Assembly (NCBI GenBank): GCA_965208685.1 | Contig: CBDBPL010000007.1 | Span: 2,232,001 to 2,296,000, forward strand | Direction of reading: 5' to 3' | Origin: JAJEFO01 sp965208685 | GTDB taxonomy: Bacteria; Pseudomonadota; Alphaproteobacteria; Rhodobacterales; Rhodobacteraceae | Length of the DNA: 64,000 nt | Shown: one piece after another, positions 36,484-44,782 of the stretch | Numbering within the stretch: position 1 is the stretch's first letter | Layout: every line of letters starts with the position of its first letter | Position numbers and translations under genes: made by a program | The notes under the pieces: model-generated | Databases searched by the model: none | What the model saw: the letters and a program-made list of their open reading frames with translations, nothing else | Told to the model about the DNA's origin: nothing

Positions 36484-37788
36484 TTAGCGCTCCGCGATGC
36501 CGCCGGGCAGCATGATTTCGCCCGCTGCCTTTGAGGCGGCCCATGCGCCCTGCATCTCGGCGGTGAATTCCTCGGGCGTCATGTAGTCGATCAGCAGGGC
36601 CTGCAGGCCGTCATAGGACACGGTCGTCAGGCTGCCGGGCGTGATCGTGTCCAGGAATGCAGGGACGGTGCCGTTGGCCGCGTGATCATCCGACGTCTTC
36701 CAGATGTCGACAGCCAGTGGCGGCATTTTCGCGGTCGCGAGTGCTGCATCCAACGGGCCGACCGGGACGGTGCCGGCGTTCAGCAGGGAGACCCGCCCCG
36801 CAACGGACACAAACATGAAGTTCATGAAGTCAATGGCCGCGTCCATGCTCTCGGAGTTCTCGCGAATGTACCAGCCGCTGCCGATGGAGTTTGTCGGGTG
36901 GATCTGCTGGTCGTCTTCGAAGGGTGGCACAGCGAATACGCTGTAGTCGCCGACCCGATCCCCGGCGGCCGCTATCCCGCCGCCGATCACCCAAGGCCCG
37001 GTGAAGGTCATCGGCACCTCTCCGGCCCAAAAGCGATCCATCAGCTCGCCATACCCGATGGCCACGGGATTGGGTCCAAACCACCCCGACTTGCCCATGT
37101 CCTGCAGCTTGGTCGCTGCGGCGACAAAGGGCGCATCCGTCCACGCACCGTCACCAAACAGAACGTTCGCGATCCCCTCTGGCCCGGCGTAGCGCCCGAA
37201 CATCATCGACTGCCAATGCGACACCGGCCACTTGTCCGCAGCCCCCAGGCCGATGGGCGTGTCATAGCCCGCCTCCATGAGCGTGGCGACAGCGGCTTCC
37301 ATCTCCGGCCAGGTAGTCGGCACCGAAATCCCATGCTCGGCGAAAATGGCCTTGTTGTAGAACATCCCCGTCGTCTCGACCTCGTTGCCGAAGGCCCAGA
37401 GCTTTCCATCGCTGGACGTCTGCATCACGATGCCTTCGGGGATCGTGTCGCTCCAGCCGTGCTCGAAATATGCGTCGGTCAGGTCGGCGACAAGGCCGCC
37501 CTTGATCAGCGCCGCAGGTTGCCCAGGTCCGGTCCCGAAAGAGAACAGGTCCGGGCCCTCGCCCGCGGACAACGCTGGTATCAGCGCCGGATTGAAGAGA
37601 TCGGACGTGTTCTTGACCACGGTGATGGTCACGTCCGCGTTTTGCGCGTTGTACGCCTCGGCAAGATCGTCATAGACGTTCGTTTGCCCGGGTTCGCCGG
37701 CAACCCAAACCACCACTTCCGTCTGCGCAATCGCCATGACCGGAAACGCCAGGGACGCTGCGAAGACTGCGCCTGCAATGTTCTTCAT
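36484..37788 (-). CDS. sugar ABC transporter extracellular substrate-binding protein (MalE type)
   Basis: First gene of the operon, 434 residues. A signal peptide (MKNIAGAVFAASLAFPVMAI, cleaved near AIAQTEV) precedes a family-1 extracellular binding fold (TEVVVWVAGEPGQTNVYDDL; FTGPWVIGGGIAAAG). It captures an oligosaccharide or polyol in the periplasm for the MalF/MalG-type permease pair. Transcription is probably repressed by the operon's LacI protein through the double operator 37-71 nt upstream of its start codon. Confidence 0.94.
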   Translation of the reverse strand: MKNIAGAVFAASLAFPVMAIAQTEVVVWVAGEPGQTNVYDDLAEAYNAQNADVTITVVKNTSDLFNPALIPALSAGEGPDLFSFGTGPGQPAALIKGGLVADLTDAYFEHGWSDTIPEGIVMQTSSDGKLWAFGNEVETTGMFYNKAIFAEHGISVPTTWPEMEAAVATLMEAGYDTPIGLGAADKWPVSHWQSMMFGRYAGPEGIANVLFGDGAWTDAPFVAAATKLQDMGKSGWFGPNPVAIGYGELMDRFWAGEVPMTFTGPWVIGGGIAAAGDRVGDYSVFAVPPFEDDQQIHPTNSIGSGWYIRENSESMDAAIDFMNFMFVSVAGRVSLLNAGTVPVGPLDAALATAKMPPLAVDIWKTSDDHAANGTVPAFLDTITPGSLTTVSYDGLQALLIDYMTPEEFTAEMQGAWAASKAAGEIMLPGGIAER

Positions 37789-37824
37789 GATTCTTCTCCC
37801 ATCGAGCAGTTCAATCTGTCACTA

Positions 37825-37859
37825 TGTATACGAATACATTTGACATGTAAACGTATACA
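37825..37859. promoter_or_regulatory. tandem LacI-type operators before the MalE-type operon
   Basis: Two 14-bp near-palindromes with the central CG step of LacI operators: TGTATACGAATACA at 37825-37838 and TGTAAACGTATACA at 37846-37859. Both fit the consensus TGTAnACGTnTACA, and their centres are 21 bp (two helical turns) apart. They cover the likely minus-strand promoter (TTTACA and TATACA elements fall inside the two sites), so repressor binding would block polymerase. Confidence 0.8.
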
Positions 37860-37860
37860 T

Positions 37861-38444
37861 TCTGCGCGGCGATCTTTGCTTCTCGGACTTTACACGGCGC
37901 CTTGACAGGTCATCCGGCCAACAAAGGTCCACATCAGACTGCCTCCAGGAAGTGAAAGCCCTGAGAACGTCGTTCTTTCAGGAGCTTGATTTCGTTGCGC
38001 GGGCTCGCAACCACCGAGACCGACATTCGCTGGCTGTCTCCATTTGAATCGTTGCAACCATTTGTTTTCGCAAGGTAAGCAACAGAAGAGTATTGTTCAC
38101 CAAGCCCAATCCGATGGCTGGGTATTGTCCGGGTAAAGCATGATTTCTCGCAATAGCGACAATTCTCCGGGTTGATAGGCGCGACTGCAGGTGGAGGTTG
38201 TGTCGAAGGAACGGGCGAGATATTGGCGTCGGCGGGCAAGAGGTCGGTGCACTCGTCGCAGCGCCACCGCAGTGGTTGATCATTCGAAGTGTCATCGGAG
38301 CCTGCTCAAGTGGAACTTGCGTGGTGCTGACGAGTTGAGGCTCGCTGCAAGCGCTTCACGAGATCGACGGCGTCGCCGGGCCCGGAGGTGTGTCGAAAGT
38401 CCAGCGGCCCGGCACCCTCAACAAAGCCTGCAGTGTCGGCATCG
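37861..38444. other. AT-richer start of the accessory island, weak coding signal only
   Basis: About 580 bases at the border between the sugar operon and the island. A minus-strand frame ending at 37934 can be read as RWRCDECTDLLPAD, later CRYCEKSCFTRTIP and ERRSQGFHFLEAV, giving paired cysteines like a zinc ribbon. It has only a TTG start and codon use unlike the neighbours. I do not call it a gene with confidence. Confidence 0.3.
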
Positions 38445-39047
38445 TCATCTGCGCTCTCGTGGCAAAACTGCCCGGTTTCCGCTTCCATAGCACCACCCGT
38501 CTGAAGGAACGAGGAATCCCAACAGGAACCCTACAAACAGCAATGCAATCGCGAAGGCGGCTTCCTTCTTTATCAACGGCGAAGTGTGAAGTAAGAGGAA
38601 ACACGGGAGCGCTGGCCATTGCCGCACCCTCTTGATCGAAAGCTCGTGCCGCTCGCCGACGCTCTTGATGCCGAGTTCAAGACGATCATCATACTGAAGA
38701 GCGATCTCGTCCATTGCCAGGGTCGGCTTGGTCGTCTTGGCTCTCACGATCCGGATGAGCGATTTCACTCGTCGTCTGTTGCGGATTGTGGAAACCCGCA
38801 CCAGTGCGCTTAGACCCCCAAGTTCTTGGAGACGCGGTCCGGCAACCCGAATGACTCCAACATCCAGATCCTGATTGAAGGTGTCGATCTCTTCGAGAGA
38901 CTGGACCTTGAATTCGCCCTCTACCAATTCAACAAACCTCTCAATTTTTTGGAACTTAGTCGATGCGGGAACAGACACGCGCGTGCACGACGAGCAATGG
39001 CCGACGGACGCAGCGCACGTTGCACGCGGACTTGCTTGGCAGCGCAA
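38445..39047 (-). CDS. hypothetical membrane-anchored protein
   Basis: About 200 residues, family not recognised. The body is soluble (KFQKIERFVELVEGEFKV; LQELGGLSALVRVSTIRNRR; LALQYDD-like MDEIALQYDDRLELGIKSVG), and one strong hydrophobic helix (AAFAIALLFVGFLLGFLV) lies near the C-terminus, so it is probably tail-anchored with the body in the cytoplasm. The start is uncertain: the frame opens at TTG 39047, and GTG 38978 would begin nearer the well-formed sequence. Base composition is lower in GC than the operons, in keeping with transfer. Confidence 0.55.
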   Translation of the reverse strand: MRCQASPRATCAASVGHCSSCTRVSVPASTKFQKIERFVELVEGEFKVQSLEEIDTFNQDLDVGVIRVAGPRLQELGGLSALVRVSTIRNRRRVKSLIRIVRAKTTKPTLAMDEIALQYDDRLELGIKSVGERHELSIKRVRQWPALPCFLLLHTSPLIKKEAAFAIALLFVGFLLGFLVPSDGWCYGSGNRAVLPRERR

Positions 39048-39055
39048 CCCTATGA

Positions 39056-39274
39056 CTAGAGGAAAACCGGTGAAACGAGCGCACCAACTGCACCGCCCAC
39101 CGCGGCGCCAATGACGGCACTAAGCAAAGCAGTCCGTTTATTGTTACGCTGAGTGATCTTGAACCTTGCGTGGTCTATCTCTCTGAGATGCTGCTCGAGA
39201 GCATCAGGATCGCCGAAACCACTGCCCCTCGTTGCAGCAACTAACCTTTCGAGGTCGTCCTCCAGCTTACCCAT
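39056..39274 (-). CDS. small membrane protein with helical head
   Basis: A 72-residue frame from ATG 39274: MGKLEDDLERLVAATR and DALEQHLREIDHARFKITQ form a charged helix, then RTALLSAVIGAAVGGAVGAL gives one glycine-zipper-rich membrane segment. The glycine spacing recalls small pore-forming or phage/plasmid accessory proteins. It follows the coiled-coil/TM gene 26 nt away, and the two look like one unit. Function is unknown. Confidence 0.6.
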   Translation of the reverse strand: MGKLEDDLERLVAATRGSGFGDPDALEQHLREIDHARFKITQRNNKRTALLSAVIGAAVGGAVGALVSPVFL

Positions 39275-39300
39275 GGAGTTTGCGCTGGATCGGCACGGCA

Positions 39301-39552
39301 TCAGCCGCCTGCGAGCATCCAGCCCACCGCAGCGATTACGGCGGCGGCGGCGACGGAGTTCAATGCGAGTCCAACAATGATGATGCGCCACTTCAGTCGT
39401 GTCTCCAGCTCCGCCAGATCGGCCTTGGTCGCTACTCCACCGGTCACGCCAGTCCGCACAGCCTCGGTGATCGCCTCAGCCTGGTCGGGATCAAAGCCCT
39501 TGGCCTTGAGTTGGCGCGTCACCGCCAAAGTATCGAAGGATGCGTCAGCCAT
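39301..39552 (-). CDS. small coiled-coil membrane protein (DUF1640/CCDC90-like)
   Basis: An 83-residue frame from ATG 39552. It reads DTLAVTRQLKAKGFDPDQAE, AITEAVRTG, then VATKADLAELETRLKWRI and a C-terminal helix (VGLALNSVAAAAVIAAVGWM). The order, conserved GF-x-x-x-QAE stretch, DL-x-x-LE coiled coil and terminal TM, is that of bacterial DUF1640/CCDC90-like proteins. It lies just upstream of another small glycine-rich membrane protein. No role is known. Confidence 0.65.
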   Translation of the reverse strand: MADASFDTLAVTRQLKAKGFDPDQAEAITEAVRTGVTGGVATKADLAELETRLKWRIIIVGLALNSVAAAAVIAAVGWMLAGG

Positions 39553-39604
39553 ACCTTCGGATGTGCGCCCGCACGCCGCGTCAGTCAAGCCTTTGGGCGC
39601 GGCG

Positions 39605-39800
39605 TCAGGCTGCTGCCTTGAGGGCCGTCCTCAGGACAAATCTGCAAGCCATGCATTTCCAGATGTTTCGGACAGGGTGCCGGTGCCTTCTTGTTCTTGA
39701 TTGCGACCGCCCGATAGACAATCGTGCAGCGGACGGTTCAATGACGAACTCCCGACCGCGCGAAACAAGGCGGGAACGCGTCTCCATTTCTTGGTGCGTT
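39605..39800 (-). pseudogene. FHA-domain fragment (adenylate-cyclase-type C-terminus)
   Basis: The minus strand reads TRSRLVSRGREFVIEPSAAR then LSIGRSQS, the beginning of an FHA domain as found at the end of alphaproteobacterial adenylate/guanylate cyclases. After that two frames alternate (PKHLEMHG and RFVLRT match the rest of the domain), so indels have broken it. The remaining 39801-40092 has open frames but no recognisable domain. Confidence 0.4.
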
Positions 39801-40092
39801 GAAAGTTGCAATGGCGAAGCCCTTTCGTACGATTCGTACATGGCAGTCAAGATCGGATGCACCCGCTGCTCGACCTGCGCACAGGAGCTCGAGGCGCAGC
39901 GGAAAGCGTTCCTCGGCCATGCTCCGAACCGACCAGTGCATCGCATCCTTCGGCACCGTGTTCACTGACGCTGCCAAATCCAGGACGCCAGTTTCGGCTG
40001 AGGACGAATTCATGGGCGCGGCAAAGATGGCCTGGACCCTGTTAAAGGGGTCCGGCAGTTGCACCAAATTACGGGCAGGTCTGCCCCGAAAA

Positions 40093-41163
40093 TCACTCTT
40101 CAGATATCCCGGCGGGCGATGCAGTAGCCAGGATGTCGCTTGCAACTTTGCGCAGTTCCTCAAAGTGGACGAAGTACTCACTCGTTGCGTGCTGTCGAAC
40201 GTGTTCCGCGAATTCCTTCTTTCGGCTACCGTTAAATTCGTAGGCGAACACGTGGCCATCGCTATCGGTCTTCGCGATGGCGTACGGTTTCAAGACACAA
40301 TCCTCGTAGTTGTTCTCTATGCCACAGCGGGCGATCTGGTTGCCTTGGAGTCTCCTGAACGCGAACGGCGTGACCTTGGCGCCTTGCCGCAATTCGTCAC
40401 GCAGTTTCTGAGCTTCCCCGGTCGCGTCGCAATCCCAAACAATGACAAAGTGGGTAGCAGAGTCCATGCAGCCGAGGAGGCGGCCATACGCAACCAACTG
40501 ACTCTTGCTGGTGTGCTGGTTCAGTTGGTCGAACACGCGAACACCATCTGGGAAGTGCAGTTCAACCCATCGTTTGAGATGCCTTGCATTGTTTCCCTCG
40601 GTCAGGATGGTTACCTGAGCGTCGTCAAACGCGGCGATGCGCAGTCCGGCATCCACGGTCGCGATCCCCTCCGAAAGCTCGTCAATGGCGTCAGTCTTGG
40701 TCGTCGGTCCTATGCGAACTCGCCCACCTGTCCTTTCTACGCGGAATATCTCCGTTTCGGCGAGAGCTGCCACAGTCATCGGCGAGTGTGACGTTAAAAG
40801 GACCTTTGTGCCTCGTGCAACGAACAGCTCCTTCAAGGTGGCAACGAGAGCGCAAACCATGGACGGGTGCAGAACGGCGTCAAGTTCGTCGAGCAGGAGG
40901 AGCTTGGGCCGCCGTCGTCCGATCTGTTGGTTGAACGAGGACAGGCACAGCGCCATCAGCACCCTTTCTCCCGAGGACAGTGAGTTGAGATCGTATTGTG
41001 CCCCAGATGTTCGGTTCGTCATTCGCGTCTGAAACTGGAACTGCTCATAATTCGCCATGTTCAGTTCGTGCTGGTCAGGGTCAGAGAATTCGAAGTCGAA
41101 CAGTCCGTCGTCGCCAGCTGCGGTCCGCATGGCTGCCAGGGCGTCCCGAAGGATGTCTCCCAC
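40093..41163 (-). CDS. OLD-type ATPase/TOPRIM nuclease, N-terminal part missing
   Basis: The 356-residue frame carries the second half of an ABC-type ATPase (signature LSSGERVLMALCL at 62-74, Walker B LLLLDELDA at 88-96, H-loop TSHSPM at 124-129) and an OLD-type TOPRIM nuclease domain (ILTEGNNARHLKRW at 187-200, IVWDCDAT at 241-248, GIENNYEDC). The Walker A lobe that should precede it is absent. Upstream, the DNA belongs to the NYN-chimera frame, which overlaps this one by 103 nt. OLD-family proteins such as GajA act in phage defence; without Walker A this one is probably inactive. Confidence 0.75.
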   Translation of the reverse strand: MGDILRDALAAMRTAAGDDGLFDFEFSDPDQHELNMANYEQFQFQTRMTNRTSGAQYDLNSLSSGERVLMALCLSSFNQQIGRRRPKLLLLDELDAVLHPSMVCALVATLKELFVARGTKVLLTSHSPMTVAALAETEIFRVERTGGRVRIGPTTKTDAIDELSEGIATVDAGLRIAAFDDAQVTILTEGNNARHLKRWVELHFPDGVRVFDQLNQHTSKSQLVAYGRLLGCMDSATHFVIVWDCDATGEAQKLRDELRQGAKVTPFAFRRLQGNQIARCGIENNYEDCVLKPYAIAKTDSDGHVFAYEFNGSRKKEFAEHVRQHATSEYFVHFEELRKVASDILATASPAGISEE

Positions 41164-42197
41164 GGTGGTGGGTACTCTCTACGGCATTCAGCGAGGACAG
41201 TGGCATACGGGACTTCCTCTGTCTCAATTCGCTTGTGCGCCCAAATGAACTGACCGACTTTGTAGGTTGCGAAGACTTCACTGATGACGTTGGAAATGAT
41301 GCTGCCCTCATATTGGCCAGCAAGCATAATGTCGTCTTCGGTCAACTCGTGGGGCAGCTTCCCGGACAGTTTCATGGCCAAGCTGACAAGGCTCGCCGGG
41401 TTGCCGCTGCAACTGGTTGGTGGTGTCGGCTGTCTCTTGCGGCTTCTGTCGCTTTCCGACGGGATCAATGGCGCCATCACTTGGGTATGGATTGCCTCTT
41501 CGTATGAGCCACTACGGCGGGATGATGGAAAAGTCGTGAAGTCGGGCTGCTGACGGACCGTCTCCCGCAAGCTGGCTATGAACTCCTCTCGCTTCTCTGG
41601 GCCCGATGCCCGAGCGACTTCGTCAGCGAATTGGGTGAAGACTTGATCTGCGACCCTCACCGGCGGTGGATCTTTGGGTGTGCCGTTCAGATAAGTGTCG
41701 GCTGTTGCTCTTGCGAACTGGTTGGACGCCCGGTTTCCCACATTGGTGTTCGGGGAGCGACAATGCCGAATTCGGCATTGCCGTTCGCCGAATCCGTACA
41801 CCACGAGGCCCTCCTCGCGGAGGCGCTGGGCCAGACGCGTAAAGTCGCTGTCAGAGCTGACGAGCACGACCCCGTCGAGGGTCCGCTTGTACATGAGATC
41901 GACAGCGTCTATGACCAGCGCGATGTCGGACGCGTTCTTGCCCCGCGAGTTGCTGCGCTGCTGGTGCTGGAGGATCGCCAGCGACTTGATCGCCCCGTCC
42001 CAGCCGGACAGCCTGCCGTGCGAGAAGTCGCCGTAGATCCGCCGCACGGTGGCCTCCCCCAGCTTGACGATCTCGTCGAAGATGGCCTGCGCGTGCTTTG
42101 CGCTGGTGTTGTCGCCGTCGATCAGGACGGCGAGTCTCGTCGTGTTCCGCCCTTCTGGCTTGGTCGCTCCTTTCAGGCGTCGACTTGCCAACGCCAT
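41061..42197 (-). CDS. NYN/LabA-domain nuclease fused to an unrelated tail (chimeric frame)
   Basis: Of 378 residues, the first ~137 are a clear NYN (PIN-like) RNase domain: TRLAVLIDGDNTSAKHAQA, RRIYGDFSHGRLSGWDGAI, DIALVIDAVDLMY and GVVLVSSDSDFTRLAQRLRE. At VYGFGERQ the family should continue with a TPE-x-F motif, but instead the frame runs through a 44-bp palindrome into sequence of unknown family (FTQFADEVARASGPEKREEF; KLPHELTEDDIMLAGQYEGS; KVGQFIWAHKRIETEEVPYA). The last ~35 codons overlap the ATPase gene out of frame. A rearrangement at 41749-41792 has probably joined two genes. Confidence 0.7.
   Translation of the reverse strand: MALASRRLKGATKPEGRNTTRLAVLIDGDNTSAKHAQAIFDEIVKLGEATVRRIYGDFSHGRLSGWDGAIKSLAILQHQQRSNSRGKNASDIALVIDAVDLMYKRTLDGVVLVSSDSDFTRLAQRLREEGLVVYGFGERQCRIRHCRSPNTNVGNRASNQFARATADTYLNGTPKDPPPVRVADQVFTQFADEVARASGPEKREEFIASLRETVRQQPDFTTFPSSRRSGSYEEAIHTQVMAPLIPSESDRSRKRQPTPPTSCSGNPASLVSLAMKLSGKLPHELTEDDIMLAGQYEGSIISNVISEVFATYKVGQFIWAHKRIETEEVPYATVLAECRREYPPPWETSFGTPWQPCGPQLATTDCSTSNSLTLTSTN
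41749..41792. repeat. 44-bp palindrome at the NYN junction
   Basis: The core CAATGCCGAATTCGGCATTG at 41761-41780 is a perfect 20-bp palindrome. The next 12 bases on each side (41749-41760 and 41781-41792) continue the symmetry with 9 of 12 matches. It lies exactly where the NYN domain loses its family sequence. Because of the symmetry both strands encode nearly the same peptide here (FGERQCRIRHCRSPN). Confidence 0.85.
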
Positions 42198-42352
42198 TCC
42201 AGCCGTTTCGTCGTCGTTGACGGACCCCCGTACGGCCTTTCAGCCCGCCGCGCCATGCGGGAACGCTTGCCTCTCCTCACGCCTCCGTCGGTGCGGAGTT
42301 CCGTCAGGGGTCATGGCCCATGGCCGTCAGCGCGGCCACCGTCCTAGGCCCC
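42198..42352. other. short gap, no gene
   Basis: About 155 bases upstream of the NYN-domain gene, probably holding its promoter. No distinct element was recognised. Confidence 0.35.
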
Positions 42353-42625
42353 TCAATGGACGTACCCGTCTTGCCCAAGGACCACCTCGTGCGTCATGCC
42401 CGGCTCGGTCTCCGCCATGCCGCGAAAGACGTCTTCCCATGCCTCCGCCTGCGCGAGCCGCTCGGCGCAATCCTCGCACCCGCAGCCGTCGGCCGCGATC
42501 GTGTCCGCAAGATACGCGCACATGTCGGAAATGGCGTCGCAGGCCTCCCGGGGAAGCTCGACCCTGACCGTGTCACGGCCTCCGTCCTCGATCAGCCTCA
42601 TCGCACCCTCCGCACAATCCTTCAT
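42353..42625 (-). CDS. small acidic cysteine-containing protein of unknown family
   Basis: A 90-residue frame from ATG 42625 with a strong ribosome site (AAGGGGGCAG, about 5 nt away). It starts MKDCAEGAMRLIEDGGRDTV and has a CGCEDC cluster near the middle and many Asp/Glu residues, ending VLGQDGYVH. The cysteines could hold a metal. It lies between the NYN-chimera and the Fic gene on the opposite strand to Fic. I do not recognise it. Confidence 0.55.
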   Translation of the reverse strand: MKDCAEGAMRLIEDGGRDTVRVELPREACDAISDMCAYLADTIAADGCGCEDCAERLAQAEAWEDVFRGMAETEPGMTHEVVLGQDGYVH

Positions 42626-43117
42626 CTCTGCCCCCTTTCGCCGTCCTGCGGTCCCGGACTGCACGGTCCGGGCCTGGAATCCGTCAGTTCCCGGCCTCCA
42701 GATCCGAACCGGAGGGTCAGGCCGCACCATTGCCCCGAGTCGCCCTGCCGTGCAAGCCACGCCGTCCTGACCGGCATCGAAAGCTTTCCATCGCGCTGCG
42801 GGTGCAGATCGGTGGCAGGGCGCGGGCCATCCAGGCACGGGACGGGGGCCCGGTTCCCGTCCGTCCGCTCCAGCCTCGGTCAATCCAGCCAGCGGACCTC
42901 CGTAACGCGTTGTGCGCCGCAGGCGCCGCATCATCATCGGTGGTCGCTGGATCAGCACGTTTACCGGGCGTGATCAGACGGTTTTCGACCCATGGCATGA
43001 ATTTGGATGTCATTTCGATTTTCATGAATGATTTTCGGCGGCATTCGTGTATATTCGATTTCGACGGAACTTGAAAACGTCGAGTTTTTTTCGACTGTAG
43101 TGAAAGCACATCGACCG
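42626..43117. other. spacer with the Fic promoter region
   Basis: About 490 bases. The first 330 are GC-rich with no gene seen. The last ~150 are AT-rich and contain TATATT at 43050-43055 as a possible -10 element and a short hairpin GTCGA/TCGAC (43079-43083 and 43091-43095) with a T-rich loop just upstream of the Fic start. Confidence 0.4.
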
Positions 43118-44659
43118 ATGGAACTAAATCTCGAAACGCCCCCGGTGTTCCAGGATCGCCTTGTCCCAAAGGGGGCAAGGCTGGCCGGTTGGGCCGCGTT
43201 GGTTCATGGCCTTGGAATCGCGGCCCCGGTCCGGGCAGCGAGCGCCGTTGCCGGCGGTTACATCAAAGGCAGCCAACGCGAAGAAGCCGGCTGGACCGTT
43301 TTCGACAAGCGGTACTGGCCGGGCCACCACGTCACGGATCATATCGGCTTCGCCCTTCGCCATGAGTGGTTCGACCCGCTCGTCCTCAAGCGTGTGTTCG
43401 ACGCATTGGGCCCGGACACGATTTCGGCCTTCGTGCGCGATACGCCGACCGGGACGCTCACCCGCAGGGTCTGGTTCTTCTATGAGAGCATGACTGGCCG
43501 GCGGCTACCGATCGACGACGCGCCGATGGTGACGGCCGTCGAGGCTCTCGATCCCAAGAGTTACGTGACCAGCAATGCCGCGCTTTCGAAGCGCCACCGC
43601 GTCCGGGATAACCTGCTTGGCACGGGCGGCTATTGCCCAGTCATTCGCCGCACCGAGGCTCTCGAAGACTATCGAGAACGCCGCCTCGCCGACAAAGCTG
43701 CAGAAACCGTAGGCCGAGTCAGCGGTCAACTGATCTCCCGGGCCGCGAGCTTTCTGTTGCTGGCAGATAGCCGTGCCAGCTTCGCGATCGAAGGCGAACG
43801 CCCGCCGCGCAGCCGACTCGAGCGCTGGGGTCGTGCGGTCCTCCAGGCCGGCAAAAATCGACTGACACTCGATGAGCTCAACCGCCTGCACGGTATCTTG
43901 ATCGAGGACACCCGCTTTATCCGGGCCGGTCTGCGCCCCGACGGCGTGTTCCTCGGCGAACGCGATCACAATGGCGATCCCCTGCCGGAATTCGTCGGCG
44001 CGCGGCCGGAAGATCTGCCTACCCTGCTGGACTGCCTGCTCGCGGCCAATGTGCGAATGACCGCCAGCGCGATCGATCCGGTGCTTCAGGCAACCGCCAC
44101 AGCGTTCGGCTTCGTCTATGTCCACCCCTATCAAGATGGAAACGGCCGCCTGCACCGCTGCCTGATCCATCATGTGTTGGCGGAACGCGAATTCACACCG
44201 CCGGGCATGATCTTCCCCGTTTCTGCGGTGATGCTGGAGCGGATCGGTGACTACCGCCGCACGCTGCAAGACCATTCCGGGCCGCTAATGCTCTTCATCG
44301 ACTGGCGGTCGACGGTGAACCGGAATGTCGAGGTCCTCAATGAAACAGCCGATCTATACCGGTATTTCGATTGCACGGCTGAAGCCGAGTTTCTTTATGC
44401 CTGTGTCGCCCGCACGGTCGAACACGATTTGCCGAAAGAGATCGATTACTTGCGCCGCCACGACGAAGCGCAACGGCGCATTATGGAGATGGTGGAAATG
44501 CCCGACCGACTCGCGCAGGATCTGATCATGTTTATCCGGCAGAACGACGGCAAACTGCCAAAGAGGCGTCGCGAGAGGGAGTTCGTGGCTCTAACCGATG
44601 AAGAGGCGGCGCAAATAGAAGCCATTTGCGAAGAAGTCTTCGGCGACAGCGATGGCTGA
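43118..44659 (+). CDS. Fic/DOC-family protein (AMPylase-type) with internal inhibitory helix
   Basis: The 513-residue protein has the Fic core HPYQDGNGRLHR beginning at residue 336, a full match to HPFx(D/E)GNGRxxR with the catalytic histidine. An upstream helix SFAIEG (221-226) fits the class II inhibitory motif (S/T)xxxE(G/N), so the enzyme can restrain itself. An N-terminal ~200-residue region and a C-terminal helical part of unknown function flank it. ATG 43118 was chosen; ATG 43028 is possible but lies in the AT-rich promoter. Fic proteins transfer AMP or other nucleotides to proteins. The island location suggests a conflict role, but the target is unknown. Confidence 0.88.
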   Translation: MELNLETPPVFQDRLVPKGARLAGWAALVHGLGIAAPVRAASAVAGGYIKGSQREEAGWTVFDKRYWPGHHVTDHIGFALRHEWFDPLVLKRVFDALGPDTISAFVRDTPTGTLTRRVWFFYESMTGRRLPIDDAPMVTAVEALDPKSYVTSNAALSKRHRVRDNLLGTGGYCPVIRRTEALEDYRERRLADKAAETVGRVSGQLISRAASFLLLADSRASFAIEGERPPRSRLERWGRAVLQAGKNRLTLDELNRLHGILIEDTRFIRAGLRPDGVFLGERDHNGDPLPEFVGARPEDLPTLLDCLLAANVRMTASAIDPVLQATATAFGFVYVHPYQDGNGRLHRCLIHHVLAEREFTPPGMIFPVSAVMLERIGDYRRTLQDHSGPLMLFIDWRSTVNRNVEVLNETADLYRYFDCTAEAEFLYACVARTVEHDLPKEIDYLRRHDEAQRRIMEMVEMPDRLAQDLIMFIRQNDGKLPKRRREREFVALTDEEAAQIEAICEEVFGDSDG

Positions 44660-44782
44660 CACGAGCGAGTATCGTTCCGCTCGATTCCTGCGCGAGCGGC
44701 ACGGCCGGTGCTGCGCCCGCCTGGCCGAACGGCTTGCTCGGCACGCGGAGTTGGCGATGACAACGACGGTCTTTGTTGTCGG

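Noticed and set aside
37840..37865. Plus-strand promoter from TTGACA at 37840
   Set aside because: No -10 element at 16-18 nt spacing and no gene follows on that strand.
40000..44000. Gabija system (GajA plus GajB) around the OLD-type gene
   Set aside because: No UvrD-type helicase gene is present nearby and the ATPase lacks its Walker A region.
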